From contig NZ_JALHLF010000031.1 in NCBI RefSeq assembly GCF_022832435.1, positions 1-32,850 on the forward strand: a DNA stretch of 32,850 bases, given 5' to 3'. The notes beneath the pieces are model-generated. The model saw only the letters and a list, made by a program, of their open reading frames with translations. It did no database searches and was not told the DNA's origin. Both the position numbers and the translations under genes were made by a program. Source of the stretch: Novosphingobium organovorum. GTDB taxonomy: Bacteria > Pseudomonadota > Alphaproteobacteria > Sphingomonadales > Sphingomonadaceae. Shown here in pieces: positions 24,482 to 32,850 of this stretch (position 1 is the stretch's first letter; each line of letters opens with the position of its first letter).

Positions 24482-24508
24482 GAGGGGCGCCCCAAGAGGC
24501 CGCCCCTC
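24482..24508. terminator. Hairpin between convergent genes
   Basis: GAGGGGCG (24482-24489) and CGCCCCTC (24501-24508) pair perfectly around an 11-base loop, 13 bases past the carboxypeptidase stop. CGCTTTGG follows on the plus strand. It probably serves both convergent genes as a bidirectional terminator. Confidence 0.6.
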
Positions 24509-24531
24509 GCTTTGGGACTATTTGCGCTGGG

Positions 24532-25239
24532 TCAGCACCACACCACGTGGGCAAGCCGGTTCTGGCTCAGCAAGTCCGCACCCCAGGGCGGCACGGGCGC
24601 CTCGCGGAGCGGCCAGGGTGCACGCTCCTCCTCGCGGTGCGGCGCGTGATCCTCGAGCCATGCATACGGTGCAGGAGCGATGCGCCCGGCTCGCTCTCCA
24701 AGCGCACTGAGCAGCAGCGACCAGCCGCTCGACCAGCTGCCACTCACCAGATCGCACAGCGGCCGCGCGCCCCAGTCTTGCGCCAACCGCAGCATCGCGC
24801 GCCGGTGATAGACATCGCCCAGCGAATGGTGGACGAGGAACGTAGGAAACGGCAGCTCGCCGCGCGGAATGGCGCCAAAGCGCGCGATACGCGGATCGCG
24901 GCCGGGCCGGTCGACGTCGGGCGGATTGACCACGAAGGCCCCCAGCACGGCACCGGGGCTCGTCGCCGCTTCGTATTCGACCCACCACGCCAGCGCGAGC
25001 GCGGCGATATCCTCGGTGACGACCACCACCGGGCGCTCCTGGCGCGCAATCGCCAGGTTCAGCTTGTTGACCCAGGTGTTGCGGTGGGGCTCGTCCCACA
25101 GCCCGAGTTCGACGATGCGGCAGCGCGCGCTGCGCTGCGCCCAGCGGGCCATCCAGTGCGAAGGGGAAAGCGGGCGTGCGGGCACCAGCAGGATGTCGAT
25201 GCCGGCGCCGCGCGCAGGGGAAGGAAGGAAGAGAGTCAT
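24532..25239 (-). CDS. RBBP9/YdeN-type alpha/beta-hydrolase fold protein, likely catalytically inactive
   Basis: A 235-residue protein. ATG 25239 is chosen for its GAGGAG seven bases upstream. The layout follows bacterial RBBP9/YdeN serine hydrolases: ILLVPARPLSPSHWMARWAQ, NTWVNKLNLAIA, RPVVVV, VLGAFVVNPPDVDRPG, LPFPTFLVHHSLGDVYHRRAMLRLAQDWGA. At the nucleophile elbow, where relatives have G/A-H-S-L-G, this protein reads T75-E-D-I-A, with Asp77 in place of Ser. At the position of the catalytic His (usually GHI) it reads SGSW. The acid (Asp142) remains. The gene is intact, with normal codon use, its own ribosome-binding site and a candidate operator, so it looks like a maintained pseudo-enzyme rather than a decaying gene. 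Confidence 0.75.
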   Translation of the reverse strand: MTLFLPSPARGAGIDILLVPARPLSPSHWMARWAQRSARCRIVELGLWDEPHRNTWVNKLNLAIARQERPVVVVTEDIAALALAWWVEYEAATSPGAVLGAFVVNPPDVDRPGRDPRIARFGAIPRGELPFPTFLVHHSLGDVYHRRAMLRLAQDWGARPLCDLVSGSWSSGWSLLLSALGERAGRIAPAPYAWLEDHAPHREEERAPWPLREAPVPPWGADLLSQNRLAHVVWC

Positions 25240-25305
25240 AGCCAATCTCCTCGTCGATCGTTGCGATCACGGTGTTCAGGGGATTTGCCGGTCGACTCGG
25301 TATAC

Positions 25306-25319
25306 GTCCCGACAGGGAC
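25306..25319. promoter_or_regulatory. Inverted repeat upstream of the RBBP9-like gene
   Basis: GTCCC-GACA-GGGAC, 67 bases upstream of the start, next to an AT-rich patch (25321-25345). It is in a suitable position for an operator or a leader hairpin. No promoter boxes with good spacing are obvious. Confidence 0.3.
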
Positions 25320-25397
25320 CGATGTATTCTCAATTTAAAAAGTAGACAAGGCGATTGCGGTCGGGCGAGCGCCCTCTCCGACGTGCCGAAGCCCCGC

Positions 25398-25436
25398 AAA
25401 ACCCGCCTGAGCGGGCGCCATCGCCCCGCTCAGGCG
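25398..25436 (-). terminator. Intrinsic terminator overlapping the cdd stop codon
   Basis: On the minus strand CGCCTGAGCGGG and CCCGCTCAGGCG form a perfect 12-bp stem with a nine-base loop (25425-25436 / 25404-25415), followed by GGTTTTG. The first arm includes the last bases and stop codon (TGA, 25430-25432) of cdd, so terminating ribosomes would sit on the hairpin. Confidence 0.8.
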
Positions 25437-25897
25437 AGGTTTGCCGGACCAAAGGCGTGCGGGATCAGCGTCGAGAGCCGTTCTTCGAGAATGCCATCGG
25501 CGCCATCGCTCCACACCACCGGATCGGTGCCGCCCAGCTGGGCGACTTCGTTGAGCATCTGGCGGCAACGCCCGCACGGCGTCACGGTCATCCCCTGCCC
25601 CGGCGCGCCCGCAACGCCGCCGGTCACCGCGACCGCGACGAGCTGGCCCGCTCCGCCGGCAGCGCCCTGCGCGCCGGACAGGATCTTGGCCACCGCCACG
25701 GTTTCGGCGCAGAGCGAAAGGCCATAGCTGGCGTTCTCGACATTGGCGCCCGTCACCACCGAGCCATCGCCCATCAGCAGCGCGGCGCCGACGTGGAACT
25801 TCGAATAAGGCGCATAGGCACGGGCCGCAGCCGCGCGGGCCTGCGCCATCAGCGCGTCGCGCGCACCATCGTCGGGGATCGGAGGGATCTGGGTCAT
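25430..25897 (-). CDS. cdd: Cytidine deaminase
   Basis: A 155-residue zinc deaminase of pyrimidine salvage, converting cytidine or deoxycytidine to the uridine forms. Motifs: YSKFHVGAAL, GANVENASYGLSLCAETVAV (Cys63 ligand, Glu65 proton shuttle) and TPCGRCRQML (Cys108, Cys111). The three-cysteine zinc site and length fit the homotetrameric class. ATG 25897 follows the GH25-like gene stop by 7 bases, and the TAGGA around that stop may serve as the ribosome-binding site, implying translational coupling. The gene ends in a strong terminator. Confidence 0.95.
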   Translation of the reverse strand: MTQIPPIPDDGARDALMAQARAAAARAYAPYSKFHVGAALLMGDGSVVTGANVENASYGLSLCAETVAVAKILSGAQGAAGGAGQLVAVAVTGGVAGAPGQGMTVTPCGRCRQMLNEVAQLGGTDPVVWSDGADGILEERLSTLIPHAFGPANLA

Positions 25898-25904
25898 GGT
25901 AATC

Positions 25905-26618
25905 CTAGGGGTGTAGCACGAGCCAGCGCAGGTCGTGCGCCGTATTCTCGTTGGAAAGCGCGCTGTTGGCGGTCCACAGCGTCCAGGCACGGCCCACGTA
26001 GTCGGGCGCGAAGCGGTCGCGCACCAGCCACAGGTTGCGATCGAGCCTTCCGGCGATTGCATAACGGCGCTGGAACCGCTCGGTCACCTTGAGGATGGTG
26101 GGCTTGCCGGTGTGCGTCTCGACCTGGTTGAGGAAGGTCATCAGCTCGCTCTCGACCCGCGCGTCGGAGACCTTGGGCGTGCAATTGTCGGCCAGCGTGT
26201 CGAGCTCGACCGCAGGAGGCAGCAGGTCGGCCTCGCGCGGGACAATGGTGACGAAGTTCGCGGCCTGCTTTTCGGCCGGCTCGCACGGGTCGTAGCGGTG
26301 TACCGCGCCGACCTGCATCCCGGCGGCCTTGGCGGCCTCCATGTTGGCGACGAAGCGCGCATCGCGCCCCTCGGCGCCCGAACTGGCATCGACGTAGGCA
26401 AAGTCGGCGCCGATCGCCTTCAACGAATTCCAGCTGACATCGCCATCGCCTACCCCGATCTCGACCCCTTGCGTGGGATAGAGCGTGCGGTCGGGCAGCC
26501 AGTGGTGGACGTGCCACCAGGCCCAGCCCCCCCCGGCGAGGCCCAGCACCGCCAGAAGCGCCATGAGGCGCGCCAGCCAGGCCAGCGTGGCCGTGCCCTT
26601 GATCGTTCGCCCTGTCAT
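25905..26618 (-). CDS. GH25 lysozyme-like protein with altered catalytic residues
   Basis: A 237-residue protein with an N-terminal membrane anchor (residues 12-35, LAWLARLMALLAVLGLAGGGWAWW in two halves) and a periplasmic domain that follows the GH25 (Chalaropsis-type lysozyme) order: YPTQGVEIGVGDGDVSWNSLKAIGADFAYVDASSG, DARFVANMEAAKAAGMQVGAVHRYDPC, ADLLPPAVELDT and NLWLVRD near the C-terminus. Family members normally have GIDVS and a D-x-E pair on the barrel face. Here these read GVEIG (Glu53) and E138-L-D140, an Asp/Glu exchange at each site. It may be an altered-specificity or inactive muramidase. It is flanked by cdd (7 bases) and UPF0262 (46 bases) in one likely operon. Confidence 0.75.
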   Translation of the reverse strand: MTGRTIKGTATLAWLARLMALLAVLGLAGGGWAWWHVHHWLPDRTLYPTQGVEIGVGDGDVSWNSLKAIGADFAYVDASSGAEGRDARFVANMEAAKAAGMQVGAVHRYDPCEPAEKQAANFVTIVPREADLLPPAVELDTLADNCTPKVSDARVESELMTFLNQVETHTGKPTILKVTERFQRRYAIAGRLDRNLWLVRDRFAPDYVGRAWTLWTANSALSNENTAHDLRWLVLHP

Positions 26619-26664
26619 GAAAGTCGTGCGCCTGTCTGCTTAAAATGTCGGCAAGGAAGAATGG

Positions 26665-27147
26665 TCAGCCGCGTATATGCAGCACGCAGATCAGCGTGAA
26701 CAGGCGGCGGGCTGTGGGAAAGTCGGTTTCCACCTTGCCCTCGAGCCGTTCGATGAGCAGCTCGGCGGCGTCGTTGTGGATGCCGCGCCGGGCCATGTCG
26801 ATGGTCTCGATCTCCTGCGCGGTGGCCTTGCGAATCGCCTGGTAATAGCTTTCGCAAATCGCGAAATACTCGCGGATCGGACGGCGAAAGCGCGCGAGGC
26901 CCAGCACCAGTGTTTCCAGCTCCACCCCCTGCTCGTCGCCCACCTGCATCGACAGGCGCCCGTCACGCACCGAAAGGAACAGGCGGTAGGGCCCCTCGTG
27001 CCCGTTCGCGAACGGGCGCAGCGGCTTGAACAGGTTGTCCTCGATCAGATCGAAGATCGCGATCCGGCGCTCCTGCTCGATATCGGCGTTGCGCCACAGG
27101 ATCGTGGTATCGTCGAGTTCGATATGAGAGATGCGCGGGTCCGGCAT
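26665..27147 (-). CDS. UPF0262 family protein
   Basis: A 160-residue conserved alphaproteobacterial protein of unknown function. ATG 27147 is chosen because MPDPRISHIELDDTTILWRNADIEQERRIAIFDLIEDN is the family N-terminus. LARFRRPIREYFAICESYYQAIRKATAQEIETIDMARRGIHNDAAELL and the C-terminal ARRLFTLICVLHIRG are highly typical. It is soluble, with no signal. It is divergent from dnaB, with 144 bases between starts, and heads the UPF0262 - GH25-like - cdd set. There is no clear ribosome-binding site before 27147. Confidence 0.88.
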   Translation of the reverse strand: MPDPRISHIELDDTTILWRNADIEQERRIAIFDLIEDNLFKPLRPFANGHEGPYRLFLSVRDGRLSMQVGDEQGVELETLVLGLARFRRPIREYFAICESYYQAIRKATAQEIETIDMARRGIHNDAAELLIERLEGKVETDFPTARRLFTLICVLHIRG

Positions 27148-27291
27148 GATACGGCAGGTCTTTACGCGCTTGTCCCAGTGGCGGGCAACCCTGACCTTCG
27201 GCCAGCCCCATGCTCCATCCACAAGCTGGGGAAAAAATCACTCGAAAGAACGCTTGCCGCCCCGCGCGCGCAGGACCATGGAGGTCAGCTT

Positions 27292-28818
27292 ATGGCACAG
27301 CAGGACGTTCTCAGAATCGCCGAAGCTCCCGGCGACGACACCCAAGGCGCGCGCTCGCTTCCCTCGAACGTCGAGGCCGAAGCCGCATTCCTGGGCGCCG
27401 TGCTGATCGACAACCGGGTGATTGAGGAACTGCCGACCCAGTTGGGTCCGCAGCACTTCTTCGAGCCGGTCCACGCCCGCATCTACGAACGCATCCTGGG
27501 CCTGCTCGACCGCAAGGCGGTGGTCACCCCGGTCACCCTGCGCCCCTATTTCGAGGCCGACGAGCAGTTGAAGGCGCTGGGCGGGGTATCCTACCTCGCG
27601 CGGCTGACCGCCGATGGCCAGGGCCTGCTCGCGCCGCGCGAACTGGCCGCCCAGATCTACGACCTGGCGCTGCTGCGCGAGCTGATCTCGGTCGGCCGCA
27701 GCCTTGTCGAAGGGGCGATGGACACCTCCGAATCGGTCGAGCCGCAAGAGCAGATCGAACAGGCCGAAGCCGCGCTCTACAAGGTGGCCGAAGGCGCCGC
27801 CTCGGCCAACGAGGCCAAGAGCTTCGCGCAGGCCACGCACACCGCGATCTTCAACATCGAGAAGGCGTTCAATTCGGGCGGCAACATCTCGGGCAAGACC
27901 ACCGGGCTCGATTCGGTGAACTCGAAGATCGGTGGTCTGCACGATTCCGACCTTATCATCCTCGCCGGGCGTCCCGGCATGGGCAAGACCTCGCTCGTCA
28001 CCAACATCGCCTTCAACACCTCGCAGCGCTACGTCGACGACATGGCGCTGGGAATCGAACCCAAGCGCTCGGTCGGCGCGCCGACCGCCTTCTTCAGCCT
28101 GGAAATGAGCGCCGACCAGCTGGCGACGCGTATTCTCGCCGAACAGTCGGGCATTTCCTCCGAAGCGCTGCGCATGGGTAAGATCAGCCGCGAGGATTTC
28201 CAGCAGCTCTCCTTCGCCAGCCAGCGCCTGGCCGAACTGCCGCTGTTCATCGATGATACGCCGGGCCTTTCGATTGCCGCGCTGCGCACCCGCGCACGCC
28301 GCCTCAAGCGCCGCCACAACATCGGCCTCATCATCATCGACTACCTGCAGCTGCTTTCAGGCTCAGGTCGCGCCAACGACAATCGCGTGAACGAAATTTC
28401 GGAAATTTCGCGCGGTTTGAAGACCTTGGCCAAGGAACTGGAAGTGCCGGTGATCGCGCTCTCCCAGCTCAGCCGTGCGGTCGAAAGCCGCGAGGACAAG
28501 AAGCCGATGCTGTCCGACCTTCGCGAATCGGGCTCGATCGAGCAGGACGCCGACATGGTCTGGTTCGTGTTCCGCGAGGACTACTACGTCAACGCTACCG
28601 AACCCAAGTTCCCCGCCGAAGGGGATCCGCCAGACGTCGTCGACAAGTGGGAAGCCTGGCGCCAGCGCATGGAACAGGTCACCGGGCTTGCCGAACTGAT
28701 CGTGGCCAAGCAGCGCCACGGTTCGACCGGGCGCGTACGGCTCAAGTTCGAGGCGCGCATCACCAAGTTCTCCGACCTCGACGCCGACGATCCGCGCGGC
28801 GCCTTCGTTTCGGACTGA
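27292..28818 (+). CDS. dnaB: Replicative DNA helicase DnaB
   Basis: A 508-residue hexameric 5'-3' helicase that unwinds DNA at the replication fork. The N-terminal domain (about 20-130; SLPSNVEAEAAFLGAVLIDNRVIEEL) contacts primase. The RecA-like C-terminal domain has Walker A GRPGMGKT (226-233), FFSLEMSADQLATRILAEQSGI, Walker B LIIIDYLQLLSG, SQLSRAVESREDKKPMLSDLRESGSIEQDADMVWFVFRE and KQRHGSTG. No intein or frameshift is seen. ATG 27292 has GGAGG seven bases upstream; the frame is open upstream without family similarity. Close to the 3' end a hairpin lies in the convergent transporter gene. Confidence 0.97.
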   Translation: MAQQDVLRIAEAPGDDTQGARSLPSNVEAEAAFLGAVLIDNRVIEELPTQLGPQHFFEPVHARIYERILGLLDRKAVVTPVTLRPYFEADEQLKALGGVSYLARLTADGQGLLAPRELAAQIYDLALLRELISVGRSLVEGAMDTSESVEPQEQIEQAEAALYKVAEGAASANEAKSFAQATHTAIFNIEKAFNSGGNISGKTTGLDSVNSKIGGLHDSDLIILAGRPGMGKTSLVTNIAFNTSQRYVDDMALGIEPKRSVGAPTAFFSLEMSADQLATRILAEQSGISSEALRMGKISREDFQQLSFASQRLAELPLFIDDTPGLSIAALRTRARRLKRRHNIGLIIIDYLQLLSGSGRANDNRVNEISEISRGLKTLAKELEVPVIALSQLSRAVESREDKKPMLSDLRESGSIEQDADMVWFVFREDYYVNATEPKFPAEGDPPDVVDKWEAWRQRMEQVTGLAELIVAKQRHGSTGRVRLKFEARITKFSDLDADDPRGAFVSD

Positions 28819-28846
28819 TCGCGCGCCACAAAAGGCACGCGGCGCC

Positions 28847-30313
28847 TCACCCTGGCTGCAAAGCCGGGGTGCGCTGCCCGCGCATGAGCAGCGTATAGGA
28901 CACCAGTGCCACGCCCACGCCCACGAACCAGGCGTAGGAATAGATCACCGTCCAGGGCGCCCCGATCGCGCCGAACAGAGCCGGCGCGCTCACCGCCAGG
29001 AAGCCCGGCACATTGGGCGCGATACCCAGCGCCAGCGCGGCCAGCGCCCGCCCGTTCCAGCCGTTCTCATAACGGTACGGGCCATCTGGATCATAGAGCC
29101 CCTCGACGTCGAGCCGGGTCGCGCGCACCAGCCAGTAATCGGCGATCAGGATGCCCGCGATCGGGCCGAGCAGCGCGCCGTAGCCGGTCAGCCAGGTGAA
29201 GATATAGCCGTTGGTGCTGGCAAGCAGCTTCCAGGGCATCATGAACAGCCCGATGAACGCGGTGCACAGCGCGCCGGTGCGATAGGAAATGCGCCGGGGA
29301 GAAAGCGAGGCGAAGTCGTAGGCCGAACAGACCAGGTTCGCCGCGATGTTGCACGAGACGGTATCGAGCGCGATGACGAACAGCCCCAGCAGGACGAAGG
29401 GGCCGGAGAGCGTGCCCGCGAGCTGCACCGGGTCCCAGATCGCCTTGCCGTAGATCACCACCGTTGCCGAAGTGGTCATCACGCTGATGAGCGCGATCAC
29501 CCCCATCGTCGGCGGCAGGCCGAGCGACTGGCCGATGGCCTGGTCGCGCTGGGTGCGGGCAAAGCGCGTGAAGTCCGGAATGTTGAGCGCCAGCGTCCCC
29601 CAGAAACCGACCATAGCCGTGAGCGAGGGCAGGAACACCGCCCAGAACTGCCCCGCGCGTGCCCCGCCCGGCCCGAACGCCGAAGGGCTGGCGAAGATCG
29701 GCCCCACCCCGCCCGCCGCATCGAGCGCCCACCACACCAGCGCGATGCACGCCAGTACCTTGAGCGGCGCGGTCCAGGTCTCTAGCCGCCGGATCGTCAG
29801 CAGGCCCTTGCGCACGAAGACCAGCTGGATCGACCAGAACGCGAGGAAGGCCAGCAACTGACCAATGCCGATGCCGAAAAACGGCAAGGGCGCGCCGCGC
29901 ATGTCGGTGCCGAGGAAAATGCCGAGCAGGGTCAGCAGCGCCTCGCCCCCGATCCAGGTCTGGATGCCGTACCACCCGCAAGCCACGAGCGCGCGCGCCG
30001 CGGCCGCAAGCCGCCCGCCGATCGTCCCGAAGGAAGCGCGCACGAGCACCGCGAACGGCACCCCGTAACGCGCGCCTGGATGGCCTATCAGCAGCATCGG
30101 CACGAGGATGATGACGTTGCCCAGCACCACCACGCCGATCGCCTGAAGCGCGGACATGCCCTGCTCGATCAGCCCCGCCGCGAGCATCCAGGTCGGCACG
30201 GCCACCACCATGCCCACCCACAGCGCGGCGAAATGATACCAGCGCCAGGTGCGCTGGCGCCCGTCCGTCGGCGCCAGGTCCTCGTTCCAGAGAGAATTTT
30301 GACCTGCTGCCAC
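28847..30313 (-). CDS. NCS1-family nucleobase/hydantoin/allantoin-type permease
   Basis: A 488-residue polytopic transporter with about twelve membrane helices. The N-terminus SLWNEDLAPTDGRQRTWRWYHFAALWVGMVVAVPTWML is an NCS1 signature: N-x-D-L-A-P before helix 1 and the W/M-rich helix 1. Further NCS1 marks are PFAVLVRASFGTIGG, GWYGIQTWIGG (substrate-site Trp/Gln), LNIPDFTRFARTQRDQAIGQSLGLP and NGYIFTWLTGYGALLGPIAGILIADYWLVR. Relatives take up uracil, cytosine, allantoin or hydantoins with sodium or protons; sequence alone does not settle the substrate. The start is GTG 30313. It is divergent from ftsH and convergent with dnaB, with no catabolic genes beside it. Confidence 0.92.
   Translation of the reverse strand: MAAGQNSLWNEDLAPTDGRQRTWRWYHFAALWVGMVVAVPTWMLAAGLIEQGMSALQAIGVVVLGNVIILVPMLLIGHPGARYGVPFAVLVRASFGTIGGRLAAAARALVACGWYGIQTWIGGEALLTLLGIFLGTDMRGAPLPFFGIGIGQLLAFLAFWSIQLVFVRKGLLTIRRLETWTAPLKVLACIALVWWALDAAGGVGPIFASPSAFGPGGARAGQFWAVFLPSLTAMVGFWGTLALNIPDFTRFARTQRDQAIGQSLGLPPTMGVIALISVMTTSATVVIYGKAIWDPVQLAGTLSGPFVLLGLFVIALDTVSCNIAANLVCSAYDFASLSPRRISYRTGALCTAFIGLFMMPWKLLASTNGYIFTWLTGYGALLGPIAGILIADYWLVRATRLDVEGLYDPDGPYRYENGWNGRALAALALGIAPNVPGFLAVSAPALFGAIGAPWTVIYSYAWFVGVGVALVSYTLLMRGQRTPALQPG
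28848..28871 (+). terminator. Hairpin at the dnaB / permease convergence
   Basis: CACCC-T-GGCT, loop GCAA, AGCC-G-GGGTG: a near-perfect stem with a tetraloop, 29 bases past the dnaB stop. It lies inside the last codons of the convergent permease gene. No T-run follows, so it is a weak candidate. Confidence 0.35.
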
Positions 30314-30602
30314 CTTGCCCCCACACTTGCCCGGCCTGTCGATGAACGATCATGCTGGCGGCAGCGCAAGGGGCAAGTCAAACAGCAAAAACCGCCCTGC
30401 CCAAACGCGAAAAGCGCGCACTCCCGCTTGCGGACAGAGGCAGCGCGATTGCCGTTCGCCGCCTTTTTTCAGGCCCCTTTGCGCGACCTGAAAGCCGCAC
30501 TTGCACGGCAATCGGGAGAAAGGTCCATCTCGATACCTTCGCTAACTTGCGATTCAGCCCCGCTCACCTACATTGGGAAGCGAAAGGACAGGTAACCCTG
30601 CA
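30314..30602. promoter_or_regulatory. Divergent permease / ftsH control region with nested inverted repeats
   Basis: GATTGCCGT (30447-30455) and ACGGCAATC (30505-30513) are perfect 9-bp arms. CTCCCG (30421-30426) and CGGGAG (30513-30518) lie just outside, so a large nested structure could form about 90 bases before ftsH. The loop includes a CCTTTTTTC run. Promoter boxes are not clear. No gene is evident in this interval. Confidence 0.35.
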
Positions 30603-32534
<1,932 letters not shown>

Positions 32535-32597
32535 CCGCAGGGTCGGGCTGGATCGGGTCCTACCGATCCGCATTGGTTCCCGAGAGGGGAATGCAGG

Positions 32598-32630
32598 AGG
32601 GGCGCCGGGGTAATCCTGACGCCCCTTTTT
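32598..32630 (+). terminator. Intrinsic terminator of ftsH
   Basis: GGGGCG (32599-32604) pairs with CGCCCC (32620-32625) around a 15-base loop and is followed by TTTTT, 64 bases past the ftsH stop. Confidence 0.85.
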
Positions 32631-32671
32631 GCTGCGCGGCTTGCCGAAGAACAGGGAAGGAAGATGACTTG

Positions 32672-32784
32672 CGAGGGCCATTGCCCTCGGGCTCCCCGGA
32701 CTGTCGACCTCACCTCTCTCAGCGCACCATTACCGAGAGAGGTGAGGTCGACAGTCCGGGGGGGCAAGGCGTGGCAACCCCTTG
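32672..32784. repeat. Palindromic element: 27-bp perfect stem flanked by two small hairpins
   Basis: The central arms are 32694-32720 (CCCCGGACTGTCGACCTCAC, then CTCTCTC) and 32735-32761, perfectly complementary over 27 bp around a 14-base loop. The left side has a 7-bp hairpin CGAGGGC-CATT-GCCCTCG (32672-32689). The right side has CAAGG...CCTTG (32765-32769 / 32780-32784). It lies between the ftsH terminator and the stop of the converging last gene. There is no T-run, so it does not look like an ordinary terminator. Its right part shares the GACAG...CAAGG...CCTTGA motif with both ends of the 15675-15973 element. Confidence 0.85.
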
Positions 32785-32792
32785 ATTATTCG

Positions 32793-32850
32793 TTATCCGC
32801 TTTTGCGTTCCGCCAACTTCTTCTCGATCGCGCCCCACAACTGCGCGAAC
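32793..32850 (-). CDS. C-terminal end of an unidentified protein (cut by window edge)
   Basis: Minus-strand frame ending FAQLWGAIEKKLAERKSG with stop TAA at 32793-32795. The amphipathic, Lys/Glu-rich helix looks like a real protein terminus and codon choice fits the region. Too short to name. It converges on ftsH. Confidence 0.45.
   Translation of the reverse strand, partial: FAQLWGAIEKKLAERKSG

Overview
The window looks like about 33 kb of chromosome from a GC-rich alphaproteobacterium, most likely a sphingomonad (Sphingomonadales, Novosphingobium/Sphingobium-like). This is an inference from protein flavour and gene order: a serC-serA-hisZ-purA cluster, a 41-residue cysteine-free ribosomal protein L36, a DUF1674 protein beside rsmB, UPF0262 beside dnaB, and an Anbu proteasome-like operon. 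I see no phage, plasmid, CRISPR, tRNA or rRNA gene. Most genes are housekeeping or cell-envelope functions on the minus strand.

Layout. 1-731: the 5' part of rsmB, divergent from a small SDHAF4-like (DUF1674) gene. 763-5990: a minus-strand five-gene efflux cassette (MarR regulator, FUSC inner-membrane protein, DUF1656 peptide, HlyD-type adaptor, NodT-type outer-membrane lipoprotein). Every junction overlaps by stop/start, and a perfect 18-bp palindrome precedes marR. 5991-6378: a non-coding stretch with diverged tandem repeats and a dispersed hairpin. 6379-13853: an L,D-transpeptidase, purA (TTG start), hisZ, a sulfotransferase, serA and serC, with one small proline-rich exported protein on the opposite strand. 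14050-15402: an extensin-like lipoprotein and an unknown exported protein. 15403-16040: non-coding, carrying a 299-bp element with inverted-repeat ends. 16041-20174: the four-gene Anbu operon (circularly permuted ATP-grasp, alpha-E, transglutaminase-like peptidase, Anbu). 20396-24469: a HAD phosphatase, rpmJ, two DUF4136-like envelope proteins and an M14 carboxypeptidase. 24532-27147: a degenerate RBBP9-like hydrolase, cytidine deaminase, an atypical GH25 protein and UPF0262. 27292-32534: dnaB, an NCS1 transporter and ftsH. The right edge holds a striking palindromic element and the last codons of an unidentified gene.

How genes work together. SerA and SerC catalyse the first two steps of serine synthesis. 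HisZ is the regulatory partner of a short HisG encoded elsewhere. PurA commits IMP to AMP. The MarR-FUSC-DUF1656-HlyD-NodT set should form a complete tripartite efflux system for an aromatic acid or similar compound, probably self-repressed. The Anbu operon pairs a self-compartmentalised protease with a putative peptide-ligating ATP-grasp/alpha-E pair and a cysteine peptidase. It is the nearest thing here to an incompletely understood system. The least explained non-coding signals are the 27-bp perfect palindrome at 32694-32761, the inverted-repeat element at 15675-15973 that shares a motif with it, and a hairpin repeated at 6337-6377 and 20359-20395.
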